This document shows positions 35,169 to 46,659 of a stretch of DNA of 64,000 nt, one piece after another (the stretch's first letter is position 1; every line of letters begins with the position of its first letter). The translations under genes and the position numbers were made by a program. The notes below the pieces were generated by a model, which saw nothing but the letters and a program-made list of their open reading frames with translations, did not search any database and was not told the DNA's origin. Origin of the DNA: Asanoa hainanensis (GTDB taxonomy: Bacteria; Actinomycetota; Actinomycetes; Mycobacteriales; Micromonosporaceae); contig NZ_FZPH01000004.1 in NCBI RefSeq assembly GCF_900188485.1, positions 520,189 through 584,188 on the forward strand. The letters are read 5' to 3'.

Positions 35169-36041
35169 CTAACGCGGCACCAGCTGTGCGGCGGTCCTGA
35201 TCAGGCTCGCCACGCCCGGTGAGCGGCTGTGGGTGGGCCATGCGATGTGCGTGACGACAGGGGGCGCGTCGGTCAGCGGGATCGCGGCATGCTCGGACCA
35301 CAGCCAGGCGCGCGCGGATTCCGGCACCACCCCGACCGTGCGGCCCAGGGCGACCAGCTGGGCCAGCTGCGTCTGGTCGTGGATCTCTGGGCCCGGGCCG
35401 GGCGCGTAGACGCCGTGTCTGGGCCAACGCGCCCGTGGCAGGTCGGGGAGGTCGCTGATGTCGGCCATGGCCAGGGTCTTGCGTGCGGCGAGCGGGTGTC
35501 CGGCCGGCAGGACGGCGAGCTGACCCTCCGACATGAGCTCCTCGCTGTCGAACCCGGCGAGGGAGTTGTACGGCACGTGCATGAGTGCGACGTCGGCGCT
35601 ACCGTCGCGCAGCCGTGCCTCCTGGTCGGTCATCGAGCACTGCAGGACCTCGACCTCGGCGGCGTCGGGCTGGGCCGCGTACGCGTCGAGGAGCTGCTGG
35701 AGCAGCTCGTGCACCGCGGCGGTCTTCACCGCCAGCACCAGACGGTTGCGCGCAGCACCCGGGTTGTCGGCTCCGCCGGCGCGGCGGGTACGGCGGGCGG
35801 CGGCGGTGGCCGCGTCGAGTGTCGCGCGGCCCTCGGACAGCAGCACCTGCCCGGCAGCGGTCAGCGCGACGCCCCTGCGGTTGCGTTCCAGCAGGCAGAC
35901 GCCGAGGCGACGTTCGAGCTGCTGGATGGCGCGTGACAGCGGCGGCTGGGCCATGCCGAGGCGTTCGGCTGCCCGGCCGAAGTGCAGCTCCTCGGCGACG
36001 GCCACGAAGTACCTCAGCTCGCGGGTCTCCAAGGTATCCAT
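35169..36041 (-). CDS. LysR family transcriptional regulator
   Basis: This 290-residue protein has the LysR N-terminal HTH (LRYFVAVAEELHFGRAAERLGMAQPPLSRAIQQLERRLG) and a periplasmic-binding-like effector domain (about residues 95-285). It is divergent from the SDR gene at 36135 with 94 bp between starts, the usual arrangement for a LysR regulator and its target. The intergenic region contains GATACCTACCGGGTATGA, an imperfect T-N11-A-type dyad that could be its site. Effector unknown. Confidence 0.92.
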   Translation of the reverse strand: MDTLETRELRYFVAVAEELHFGRAAERLGMAQPPLSRAIQQLERRLGVCLLERNRRGVALTAAGQVLLSEGRATLDAATAAARRTRRAGGADNPGAARNRLVLAVKTAAVHELLQQLLDAYAAQPDAAEVEVLQCSMTDQEARLRDGSADVALMHVPYNSLAGFDSEELMSEGQLAVLPAGHPLAARKTLAMADISDLPDLPRARWPRHGVYAPGPGPEIHDQTQLAQLVALGRTVGVVPESARAWLWSEHAAIPLTDAPPVVTHIAWPTHSRSPGVASLIRTAAQLVPR

Positions 36042-36134
36042 TGCCGCAGAGTACGCCCACGATACCTACCGGGTATGACAGCGCACTGGATCGGTGTTGG
36101 CCGGCGCGCCCACCTGAGACCGAGCCTGTACGGC

Positions 36135-36872
36135 ATGAACGAAGCAAAGATCGCGCTGGTCACTGGCGCGAACCAGGGGATCGGATACGCGATCGCCACC
36201 GGGCTCGGCGCACTCGGATACCGCGTGGCCGTCGGAGCGCGGGACGCGGGCCGGCGCGAGACCGCCGTCGAGAAGTTGCGCGCCGCAGGGGCCGACGTCT
36301 TCGGCGTGCCGCTGGACGTCACCGGCGAGCGGCACGTCGCGGAGACCGCAGAGATGATCGCGCGGGAAGCCGGTCGGCTGGACGTTCTGGTCAACAACGC
36401 GGGCATCTCCGGCCAGCTGGGTGCGGACTGGGCGCAGGACCCGACCACGCTCGACCTGGACCTGGTCCGCACGGTCGTGGAGACGAACGTCATCGGCGTG
36501 ATCCGGGTGACGAATGCGATGCTCCCGCTGCTGCGGCGCTCGTCGTCGCCGCGGATCGTCAACATCTCCAGCAGCGTCGGCTCCGTGACTCTGCAAGCCG
36601 ACCCGGACATCGAGATCGGCCCGGTGATGGCCGCGTACGCGCCGTCGAAGTCGTTCCTCAACGCCGTGACCGTCCAGTACGCCCGGCGACTCGCCGACAC
36701 GAACATCCTGATCAACGCCAGCTGCCCAGGCCTGGTCGCGACCGCCTTCAACGGCTTCCACGGCTCCCGCACCCCCGAGCAGGGCGCCGCCACGGCGATC
36801 CGGCTCGCCACGCTGCCCAACGACGGCCCGTCCGGCGCGTTCTTCGACGACGAAGGCATCGTCCCCTGGTAG
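36135..36872 (+). CDS. Short-chain dehydrogenase/reductase
   Basis: This 245-residue classical SDR has TGANQGIGYAIATGLG (TGxxxGxG cofactor site), VNNAGIS (NNAG), a Ser in IVNISSSVGS and YAPSK (YxxxK catalytic pair). The ARD segment after beta-2 hints at NADP(H) preference. It resembles plant/bacterial menthone- or carbonyl-reductase-like SDRs; the substrate is unknown. ATG 36135 starts MNEAKIALVTG. It is probably controlled by the divergent LysR regulator. Confidence 0.92.
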   Translation: MNEAKIALVTGANQGIGYAIATGLGALGYRVAVGARDAGRRETAVEKLRAAGADVFGVPLDVTGERHVAETAEMIAREAGRLDVLVNNAGISGQLGADWAQDPTTLDLDLVRTVVETNVIGVIRVTNAMLPLLRRSSSPRIVNISSSVGSVTLQADPDIEIGPVMAAYAPSKSFLNAVTVQYARRLADTNILINASCPGLVATAFNGFHGSRTPEQGAATAIRLATLPNDGPSGAFFDDEGIVPW

Positions 36873-37136
36873 TGACGATCTCTACCGCGTGCCGAAGCGG
36901 ACAGGACCGGGTCGTTGCCGCCGGCCTTGCCATCGCTCAGCCGCCGGCGGCCGAGGTCCCTCCCGTGCCAACCCCGGGACCGAAGGAGACCGCGACCCCG
37001 ACCAGGGTCAGCAGCGCCTGGCAGCGATGCCGCGGGAGGCGGCAGCGGCGTCCAACGATGCCGAACCACGCCTCCCCGCCGCCGGCCAGAGGCGACTACC
37101 GATCGTTGACCGCGCTGAGCGATGCCGGCGCACAGC

Positions 37137-37171
37137 AGAAGGGGAGCCGGCTGGCGGCCGGCTCCCCTTCT
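37137..37171. terminator. Terminator downstream of nrdJ
   Basis: AGAAGGGGAGCCGG and CCGGCTCCCCTTCT are perfect 14-bp arms with a seven-base loop, about 65 bp past the nrdJ stop on the minus strand. Confidence 0.85.
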
Positions 37172-37235
37172 CGTTGCGCTTTCGCTCTTGCCTAGCTCAG
37201 GCCGACCATCGCGTCCGACGCGATGCGGCCCGGTT

Positions 37236-40139
<2,904 letters not shown>

Positions 40140-40177
40140 GTCACCCGCCCCCTCGTTAACGAACACCTTCAAAAGCT

Positions 40178-40681
40178 TTACTTGGTACGCGTTTCCGCGT
40201 TGACAGCCGCGACGGCGGTGCTGTCCAGTCGCGCGGCGGCGGCCGCGCGGAGCGTCTCGATCTCGCGCTCGAAGTCGCTCAGCGACTCGAACGACCGGTA
40301 GACGCTGGCGAAGCGCAGGTAGGCCACCTCGTCGAGGTCGCGCAGCGGGCCGAGGATGGCCAGCCCCACATCGTGGCTGGGGACCTCGGCGGCCCCCTTG
40401 GCCCGAACGGTCTCTTCGACCTTCTGGGCCAGCAGCGCGATGGAGTCGTCATCGACCGGCCGCCCCTGGCAGGCCTTGCGCACGCCAGTGACGATCTTTG
40501 TGCGGCTGAACGGCTCGGTCACGCCGCTGCGCTTGACCACCGCGAGCACGGCCTCCTCGACGGTGGTGAACCGCTTGCTGCACTCGGTGCACGAACGCCG
40601 CCGCCGGATCAGCTGGCCGTCGTCGGCCTCGCGCGAGTCGACGACCCGCGAGTCGGGGTGTCGGCAGTAAGGACAGCGCAT
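40178..40681 (-). CDS. nrdR: Transcriptional repressor NrdR
   Basis: This 167-residue protein has the N-terminal zinc ribbon [20 protein letters not shown]...RRRSCTEC and an ATP-cone ([24 protein letters not shown]). NrdR senses ATP/dATP and represses ribonucleotide reductase genes. It is the first gene of nrdR-nrdJ, with 38 bp between them from the chosen nrdJ start. A candidate NrdR box lies upstream at 40905-40920, which would make the operon autoregulated. Confidence 0.96.
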   Translation of the reverse strand: MRCPYCRHPDSRVVDSREADDGQLIRRRRSCTECSKRFTTVEEAVLAVVKRSGVTEPFSRTKIVTGVRKACQGRPVDDDSIALLAQKVEETVRAKGAAEVPSHDVGLAILGPLRDLDEVAYLRFASVYRSFESLSDFEREIETLRAAAAARLDSTAVAAVNAETRTK

Positions 40682-40790
40682 CGCCGACCCTCCTCTCTTG
40701 AACTGATCTCGCGGGTCACGTTAGTGCGACCCTCTGACACTTTTTGGCGGCGCCGGACGGGCCGCTCCCGCAGCCGATCTCGCGCACGCC

Positions 40791-40888
40791 TGTGGACAAC
40801 GGCGAACCACCCGTCGGGGATGCCGCTGTGCACAACTTGTGGGCAAGGTGTGGGTAACTCTGTCGAGTCTACCCCTACCTGTGGACAA
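40791..40888. promoter_or_regulatory. Cluster of five DnaA-box-like sites upstream of nrdR-nrdJ
   Basis: Perfect TGTGGACAA (complement TTGTCCACA, the actinobacterial DnaA box) occurs at 40791-40799 and 40880-40888. One-mismatch copies lie between: TGTGCACAA at 40827, TGTGGGCAA at 40838 and TGTGGGTAA at 40849. All have the same orientation, and the middle three are 11 bp apart, about one helical turn. Confidence 0.7.
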
Positions 40889-40904
40889 CTTACATGCCTG
40901 TAAC

Positions 40905-40920
40905 TACTACATCTAGGGGT
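40905..40920. promoter_or_regulatory. Candidate NrdR box
   Basis: ACTACATCTAGGGGT resembles half of the NrdR consensus (ACACTATATCTAGTGT-like), on the promoter side of nrdR. The second half is poorly conserved and a paired box was not found, so this is tentative. Confidence 0.3.
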
Positions 40921-41675
40921 TCGACCGTAGGCCGCCCGCGTCCCGGGGTCAAGTTGGGCGGGCGTGTCGCGACTGCCACGTTTCTGTCGCAACGAGGCTG
41001 GAGTGGCTCCTGTGACTCGCCACACGGGCCTCCGGCGGTCGCCGCCGGGGGCGGTTCCCGACCGCCCGGCCGGCCCGCAAGCCGCCAATCATGAGCCCGC
41101 GCCACGGGCCGACGCAAACATCGGGCCGAAGCACCCGATCCGGCGACGCGGACCCCCAATCCAGCGAAACGACCACCCGGAACAACGCCCTCCCCGCCCT
41201 TGCGGCAACTAACAAGCGGCGCCCTCGTGGAAGAGGGACGCGCCGACGAAGCGCTACCCGCCGCATGGCGAGGGTGAGCAGCCGGACAGGCCGGCGAAGA
41301 GCGCTCCGCCGTCCGAGCCACATCGCGGGCGGAAGACCCGCCAGGTTCGGCGCTGCGGGTCGCCCGCAGCGCAGAGCCCGCGGGCCCCAGCGCTGAGCCC
41401 TGCAGCCCGGAGCCCGCAGCCCGCGACCGGCAGCCCCCGACCCGCAGCCGCCGCGCGCGACCCGCAGCCCGCGACCCGCAGCCGCCGCGCGCGACCCGCA
41501 GCCCGCGACCCGCAGCCCGCCGCACGGGGCCTGCGGCGCGCAACCCCCAGAGCGCGGGTCGCGGCCGCAGCGCGCGACAAGTTCAGCCCGGTCTACCGCC
41601 ACGTGGGTCGGTCGCCACCGCGATCGCCGGGTCCCCCAACCCCACGACCCCTGGCCGCCGCGTGGCGCCCGCTGC
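40921..41675. other. Long intergenic region with simple GC repeats
   Basis: About 750 bp before the LysM gene. No convincing gene: open frames on either strand are Arg/Ala/Pro/Gly-rich. From 41398 to 41540 it consists of short direct repeats of GCAGCCCGCGACCC and CCGCAGCCGCCGCGCGCGAC, a low-complexity GC tract. Confidence 0.5.
41398..41540. repeat. GC-rich short tandem repeats
   Basis: Irregular head-to-tail copies of GACCCGCAGCC and CGCCGCGCGCGACCC (10-20 bp units). Confidence 0.7.
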
Positions 41676-41987
41676 TCAGTCTGGTGGTAGGACGAGTTTC
41701 TGGCCCGCGTGGACCGTGAAGTCGTCCATGCCGTTCAGGCGGCGCACCTCGGCGATCACCGTGAACGGGCTGTTGCTCGGCCGGTGCCGGGCGACCACCG
41801 ACCAGAGGGTGTCGCCGGGCTGGACCACCGCGACCGGCGGCGGTTGTGCGTGATCAGCGGCGCGGGACGCCGGCGAAAGGATCGCGGCCAACCCACCGAC
41901 CGCGACGAGGAAAAGAACAACCAGGACCAGCCGGCCACGCCGCGTCAGACGCAAGCGTGGCTTCGGTCTGCTCGCTACCGCGCTCAT
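41676..41987 (-). CDS. LysM-domain membrane protein, YneA-like (SOS neighbour of lexA)
   Basis: This 103-residue protein has a basic start, one transmembrane segment (LVLVVLFLVAVGGLAAIL, about residues 20-38) and a LysM peptidoglycan-binding domain (VVQPGDTLWSVVARHRP...VRRLNGMDDFTVHAGQKLVLP). The same layout and the position divergent to lexA define YneA/ChiZ-type SOS-induced cell-division inhibitors. ATG 41987. A consensus SOS box lies 15 bp upstream of its start, so LexA should repress it. Direct evidence for division inhibition is lacking in the sequence. Confidence 0.8.
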   Translation of the reverse strand: MSAVASRPKPRLRLTRRGRLVLVVLFLVAVGGLAAILSPASRAADHAQPPPVAVVQPGDTLWSVVARHRPSNSPFTVIAEVRRLNGMDDFTVHAGQKLVLPPD

Positions 41988-42001
41988 CCCGACCCCCAAG
42001 A

Positions 42002-42017
42002 TCGAACGCCAGTTCGA
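42002..42017. promoter_or_regulatory. LexA (SOS) box, perfect match
   Basis: TCGAACGCCAGTTCGA fits the actinobacterial/Bacillus SOS consensus (CGAAC-N4-GTTCG) with full symmetry. It lies between the divergent LysM and lexA genes. Confidence 0.9.
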
Positions 42018-42041
42018 TAGTACGGACGTACGATGGTGTAT

Positions 42042-42057
42042 CAGAACAGGCGTTCGG
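42042..42057. promoter_or_regulatory. Second, weaker SOS box
   Basis: CAGAACAGGCGTTCGG keeps GAAC-N4-GTTCG but loses the outer symmetry. It lies 40 bp from the strong box, toward lexA. Confidence 0.6.
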
Positions 42058-42191
42058 ATGTCGAGCCCAGCACGCGCGACACGCCGGACACGGATCTCGT
42101 ACAGATGTTTGAAACTGTCTCAACCCACCGATACGGTCATGGTCACCCCAACCGCGAATTAGGGCATCACAGCCGACCAGGGAGGACGGAC

Positions 42192-42980
42192 GTGTCGACC
42201 GACGACCGGGCGAGCCGGCAGCACCAACCGCAGAAGATCGCGTCCGAGGCCGCGTCGCCGAGCGCGCGCAAGCGAGGCGCAGCGCGGGCACGCGCCGCGA
42301 CGTCTGAGGTCAGAGCCGTCGCGCCCGTGGTCAGCAGCTTCCCCGATGTGACCGCCTCCGAGCTCACCGCTCGGCAGCGACGAATCCTCGAGTTCATCCG
42401 AGATTGGGTGGAGCGATACGGCTACCCACCGAGCGTCCGCGAGATCGGCGAGGCGGTCGGGCTGGTGTCGCCGTCGAGCGTCGCCTACCAGCTCAAGGAG
42501 CTCGAGCGGAAGGGCTTCCTGCGGCGCGACCCCAACCGGCCACGGGCGGTCGACGTGCGACCGCCGGCCGACCTCGACGACGAGGCCGCGCGGACCCAGC
42601 GTCCCGCGCCCGCCTACGTGCCGATGCTGGGTCAGATCGCCGCCGGTGGCCCGATCCTCGCCGAGCAGGCCGTGGAGGACGTCTTCCCCCTCCCCCGCGA
42701 GCTCGTCGGCGAGGGTGAGGTCTTCATGCTCCACGTCAAGGGCGACTCCATGCTCGAAGCCGCGATCTGCGACGGCGACTGGGTGGTCGTGCGACAGCAG
42801 CCCACCGCCAACAACGGCGAGATCGTGGCAGCCATGCTCGACGGCGAGGCGACGGTCAAGACCTTCCAGCGCAGGGAAGGCCACGTCTGGCTGCTACCCC
42901 GCAACCCGGCGTTCGACCCCATCAACGGCGACGAGGCCACCATCATGGGCCGCGTCGTGGCGGTCCTGCGCCGCATCTGA
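42192..42980 (+). CDS. lexA: LexA repressor (SOS response)
   Basis: This 262-residue repressor has an actinobacteria-type extended N-terminus (about 55 residues), the winged HTH ([40 protein letters not shown]) and the S24 autoprotease with cleavage site region GQIAAGGP, catalytic Ser in KGDSM and Lys in ATVKTF. It is cleaved with RecA filaments after DNA damage. GTG 42192 follows GGGAGG by seven bases. Two SOS boxes upstream indicate autoregulation. Confidence 0.96.
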   Translation: MSTDDRASRQHQPQKIASEAASPSARKRGAARARAATSEVRAVAPVVSSFPDVTASELTARQRRILEFIRDWVERYGYPPSVREIGEAVGLVSPSSVAYQLKELERKGFLRRDPNRPRAVDVRPPADLDDEAARTQRPAPAYVPMLGQIAAGGPILAEQAVEDVFPLPRELVGEGEVFMLHVKGDSMLEAAICDGDWVVVRQQPTANNGEIVAAMLDGEATVKTFQRREGHVWLLPRNPAFDPINGDEATIMGRVVAVLRRI

Positions 42981-43017
42981 CGAAACAGCGCGGCCCGCCG
43001 GCCCAAACCGGCGGGCC

Positions 43018-43171
43018 AACGCACAAGCCAGACCAAGGGGCACACGCCAGCCCGATCCAGACCAGCAGGGCAACGCACAAGCAAGGCCGGAGTACGCGCC
43101 ACCCGATCCGAGCCAGCAGGGCAACGCACAAGCAAGGCCGAGGCGTTCGCGCGGCCGAGCAGACCCACCGG
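43018..43171. repeat. Three ~51-bp tandem repeats after lexA
   Basis: Units start with CAACGCACAAGC at 43018 (53 bp), 43071 (51 bp) and 43122 (about 50 bp), sharing the joint AGCAGGG|CAACGCACAAGC. The period is a multiple of three, and one frame reads NAQARP...DPSQQG, but the stretch follows the lexA stop and has no start signal. Confidence 0.75.
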
Positions 43172-43405
43172 AACAGCGTGTGCACCGAGACGCGGCGTGC
43201 ACCCAGCCAGCTGATCCAGACCCGCGGAATACTGCGTCCAAGCGGCGATCCACACCGCTGCGGGCTGGCAGGTGACGCATCCCGTTTGCGGGCGCCCGCG
43301 TCGGGGGCCGGCGGGCCTCGATCGCAAGCTGCCGCGCTGCGGGTTTAGAGGCGGACCCGAGCCGTTACAGGCACGACCGCGGCAACGGCGAGCAAGAACG
43401 AGAGC

Positions 43406-45034
43406 TCAGCCCCGGTAACCGGAACCGACGTAGCCGTTTCCGTCGTAGCCGTCTCGGCCTCGCTGGTCCTGTGGGCCGTAGTCGTAGTCGTCCGGTGCAC
43501 TGCGCTGCCGGCCGTAGCCGGCCCCGCGCTGCCCGCCCTGCTGCGGCGGCCCGTACCCCGGCTGCCCGCCCTGTTGCGGCGGCCCGTATCCGTCACCCTG
43601 GCCACCGGGCCCGCCACCATAGACGCCGCCACCGCGCTGGCCGCCGCCGCCGTAGACGCCGCCACCGCCACCGCGCTGCGGCTGGCCGCCGTAGACACCG
43701 CCACCCGGGGCTGCCTGCTGGCCGCCGTAGACGCCGCCGGCCGGGGCCGGTTGGCCGCCGTAGACACCGCCGCCGCCGGGCTGGCCGCCGTACACGTTGC
43801 CGCTGTTGCCGTCTTTGTCCCAGGTGGCCTGGTCCGGCGCCACCTGGCGGCCGACCCGCGCGCCACCCGCCGGCGGTTCGGCACCGCCGCCCGCGGCCTT
43901 CTTCTTGCGGGCCACGATGATGCCCGCGACGCCGGCGCCGACCAGGATCAGGCCGATCACACCGATCGCGGCGATCAGCGTCGTGATGTCTTTCAGCGAC
44001 AGGTTGTCGAGGAAGGACCCGCCGCCACCGCCGGCCGCGCCGTCGGTCTTCGCGCCCGCGGTGGGCGGGGTCGGAGTCGCCGGCACGTAGCTGAGGATGT
44101 TGATCTCCGGGTCGTCGCCCAGGTTGCCGCCGTCGGAGACCGTGACGAACTGCTTGCCGTCGGTGGTGTACGAGATCGCCTCGCCGAACGGGTCGGTCAG
44201 GCCGGTGATCCGCGGCGCGGTGCCACCGGTCAGGGCGGCCACCACGTCACCACCGTCGGCGACGTCCCATTCGAAGGCATCGGCGTACGTGCGGAGAACG
44301 ACCTTCGTGCCGTCGGCGGAGCGGGCCGCGCCCGTGACCGTGAGCCGCCCGGCCGCGTTGAGGAGGTTCGGCGTCTCGGTCTTGGGGACCGTGACGTCGC
44401 CGACCTTCTTCATCGGCACGCCGGTCGAGTTGCCGCTCTTGATCGCCGAGGCGGGGACGAACAGCTCGGCCGGGCCCGCCGACTTGGTGATCACCAGCGG
44501 GGTGCCGGCGCCGGTGCCGGTCATCACCAGCGCCTCCGCGTCGCGCGGCTTGTCGTCCGGGTAGACGAAGCGGTGCAGCGTCGGCTGCTTGCTGCCGTCG
44601 GCCGGGAGGCTCCAGAGCACGATGCTCTCGCGCAGGTCGTCGCTGGTGATGTTGTTGCCGGTGTCGGCAACCCAGAGGGTCTTGCCGTCCGGCGACAGCG
44701 CCAGGTCTTCGGTGTCGCGCGGGCCGCCACCCGGGTACGAGACGGAGTCGGTGACCTTGCACTTCTTGTCGAGGAAGAAGACCTTCTCGCGGCTCGACAC
44801 GTCGGTGCTGTCGTTGACGGTGACGTAGCCCGCCTTGGTGGCGACCAGTCCCGAGAGCTCGACCAGCTTCGAGTCGGTGATCGCGCAGACCTTCTTGCCT
44901 TCGACGACCGCCGCGGCGCCGGCTGCGCCGGCGGGCGTGGGGGATGGAGCGGCCCATGCGGTGCCAAATCCGGCACCGAGCGCCGCTGCGACCACGCCCA
45001 GGACGACCGTGATCGAAGAGGAAGCGCGCGGCAT
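43406..45034 (-). CDS. Secreted, membrane-anchored propeller-like protein with cytoplasmic Gly/Tyr repeat tail
   Basis: This 542-residue protein has a signal peptide (VVLGVVAAALGAGFGTAWA), an extracellular domain with beta-propeller features (LSGLVATKAGYVTVNDS, DTEDLALSPDGKTLWVADTGNN, DAEALVMTG, DPFGEAISYTTDGKQFVTVSD) and a C-terminal transmembrane helix (about residues 345-370, TLIAAIGVIGLILVGAGVAG). A KKK stop-transfer and a tail of at least six GVYGGQ/GVYGGG repeats plus GYGPPQQGGQ repeats follow. By the positive-inside rule the tail is cytoplasmic. Low-complexity Gly/Tyr/Gln tails can self-associate. Function unknown; it ends the hflX-side minus-strand group. ATG 45034. Confidence 0.8.
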   Translation of the reverse strand: MPRASSSITVVLGVVAAALGAGFGTAWAAPSPTPAGAAGAAAVVEGKKVCAITDSKLVELSGLVATKAGYVTVNDSTDVSSREKVFFLDKKCKVTDSVSYPGGGPRDTEDLALSPDGKTLWVADTGNNITSDDLRESIVLWSLPADGSKQPTLHRFVYPDDKPRDAEALVMTGTGAGTPLVITKSAGPAELFVPASAIKSGNSTGVPMKKVGDVTVPKTETPNLLNAAGRLTVTGAARSADGTKVVLRTYADAFEWDVADGGDVVAALTGGTAPRITGLTDPFGEAISYTTDGKQFVTVSDGGNLGDDPEINILSYVPATPTPPTAGAKTDGAAGGGGGSFLDNLSLKDITTLIAAIGVIGLILVGAGVAGIIVARKKKAAGGGAEPPAGGARVGRQVAPDQATWDKDGNSGNVYGGQPGGGGVYGGQPAPAGGVYGGQQAAPGGGVYGGQPQRGGGGGVYGGGGQRGGGVYGGGPGGQGDGYGPPQQGGQPGYGPPQQGGQRGAGYGRQRSAPDDYDYGPQDQRGRDGYDGNGYVGSGYRG

Positions 45035-45089
45035 CGGGCCAGTGTCGCACGTCGTACCGGCCCCGCGCCTCCCCCTCGTGATCTCCGCC

Positions 45090-46508
45090 CTATGCCGACA
45101 CGTAGGGCACGAGCTCAGCCGCCAGCGCCGGATCGACGCGGACGTGCAGCGCGGTGCCCTCGGCGATGTGGGCCGTGCTCAGCACCTTGGCGCGGCGGTG
45201 CAACCGGGCAACCAGCTCACCGCGGTCGTAAGGCACCACGACGCGCAGCTCGACCGCCGGCCGCGGCAGGTGTGCCTCGAGCGTCGCGCGCAGCTCGTCG
45301 ATGCCCCGCCCGGAACGGGCCGACACGAAGATCGCCTCGGGCCAGGACCGCTTGAGCCGGAGCAGCGTCTCCTCGTCGGCACTGTCGATCTTGTTGACCA
45401 CCAGCAGCTCGCGAACGCTGTCGGCACCGACCTCGGCGAGCACCTCGCGGACCGCGCGCACCTGCTCCTCCGGATCGGGGTGCGCGCCGTCGACGACGTG
45501 CACCAGCAGGTCCGCGTCGGCGACCTCCTCCAGCGTCGAGCGGAACGCCTCGACGATCTGGTGCGGCAGGTGCCGGACGAAACCGACCGTGTCGGAGAGC
45601 GTGTAGATCCGCCCGTCGGCGTCGCGGGCCTTGCGGGTCGTCGGGTCCAGGGTGGCGAACAGCGCGTCCTCGACCAGCACACCCGCGCCGGTCAGCCGGT
45701 TGAGCAGGCTCGACTTGCCGGCGTTGGTGTAGCCGGCGATCGCCACGGCCGGGATCCCGTTGCGGTTGCGGCGGGCGCGCTTCGTCGCGCGTACCGTGCG
45801 AAGGCTCTTGATCTCACGCCGCAGCCGGGCGATCCGATGGTTGATCCGCCGGCGGTCGGTCTCCAGCTTGGTCTCACCGGGACCACGCACGCCGACGCCG
45901 CCACCGGCGCCGCCGCCCCGCCCGGAACCACCGGTCTGCCGGGACAGCGTCTCGCCCCAACCGCGCAGCCTCGGCAGCAGGTATTCGAGCTGGGCCAGCT
46001 CGACCTGCGCCTTGCCCTCTTTGCTCTTGGCGTGCTGGGCGAAGATGTCGAGGATCAGCGCGGTGCGGTCGACGACCTTGACCTTGGTGCGCTGCTCCAG
46101 GTTGCGAAGCTGCGACGGAGACAGCTCGCCGTCGCAGATGACGGTGTCGGCGCCGGACGACGTGACCACGGCGCGCAGCTCGTCGACCTTGCCGCGGCCG
46201 ATGAAGGTCGCGGGATCGGGCCGGCCGCGGCGCTGGATCAGCCCCTCGAGCACCTGGGAGCCCGCCGTCTCGGCCAGGGCCGCGAGCTCGATCAGGGAGT
46301 TGTCGGCGTCGGTGACGGAGCCCTCGGTCCAGACACCGACCAGGACGACGCGTTCGAGCCGGAGCTGCCGGTATTCGACCTCGGTGATGTCGGTGAGCTC
46401 CGTGGACAGACCTGCGACACGACGCATCGCGTGTCGGTCTTCCAGCTCCAGCTCGCCGGTGGTGGGTTCGATGTCGGCAAGATCATCCACAGCGTGGAAT
46501 GTGCGCAA
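45090..46508 (-). CDS. hflX: Ribosome-associated GTPase HflX
   Basis: This 472-residue GTPase has an N-terminal HflX domain (RDPATFIGRGKVDEL-like), a Gly-rich linker (GGSGRGGGAGGGVGVRGPGETKLETDRR) and the G domain: GYTNAGKSSLLN (G1), DTVGFVRHLP (G3), VNKID (G4). HflX splits stalled ribosomes. TTG 46508 is preferred because AAGGAGG lies seven bases upstream and the following VDDLADIEPTTGELELE resembles family N-termini. It is divergent from the malic enzyme gene. Confidence 0.93.
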   Translation of the reverse strand: MRTFHAVDDLADIEPTTGELELEDRHAMRRVAGLSTELTDITEVEYRQLRLERVVLVGVWTEGSVTDADNSLIELAALAETAGSQVLEGLIQRRGRPDPATFIGRGKVDELRAVVTSSGADTVICDGELSPSQLRNLEQRTKVKVVDRTALILDIFAQHAKSKEGKAQVELAQLEYLLPRLRGWGETLSRQTGGSGRGGGAGGGVGVRGPGETKLETDRRRINHRIARLRREIKSLRTVRATKRARRNRNGIPAVAIAGYTNAGKSSLLNRLTGAGVLVEDALFATLDPTTRKARDADGRIYTLSDTVGFVRHLPHQIVEAFRSTLEEVADADLLVHVVDGAHPDPEEQVRAVREVLAEVGADSVRELLVVNKIDSADEETLLRLKRSWPEAIFVSARSGRGIDELRATLEAHLPRPAVELRVVVPYDRGELVARLHRRAKVLSTAHIAEGTALHVRVDPALAAELVPYVSA

Positions 46509-46659
46509 AACAAGCCTCCTTGAACACCGATCGTGACACGCCCGCAGCGCGAGCGCATCCACAAATCGCGCAGGCGGTTGGCCGACCCGCTCTTACGTGG
46601 GCAAGAATGCGCTACGGCGCCGGCGCCGTGGCCCGCGCCGTAGGACGACGGAGGACCAC

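Noticed and set aside
36873..37136. Possible remnant with a hydrophobic segment (minus strand, LLTLVGVAVSFGPGVG)
   Set aside because: Only about 30 residues look protein-like. There is no start and no family, so it is not reported as a gene.
40949..41602. Minus-strand frames of about 217 codons before the LysM gene
   Set aside because: The translation is a run of GCGSRAAGRG-like residues from GC simple repeats; no start signal or family.
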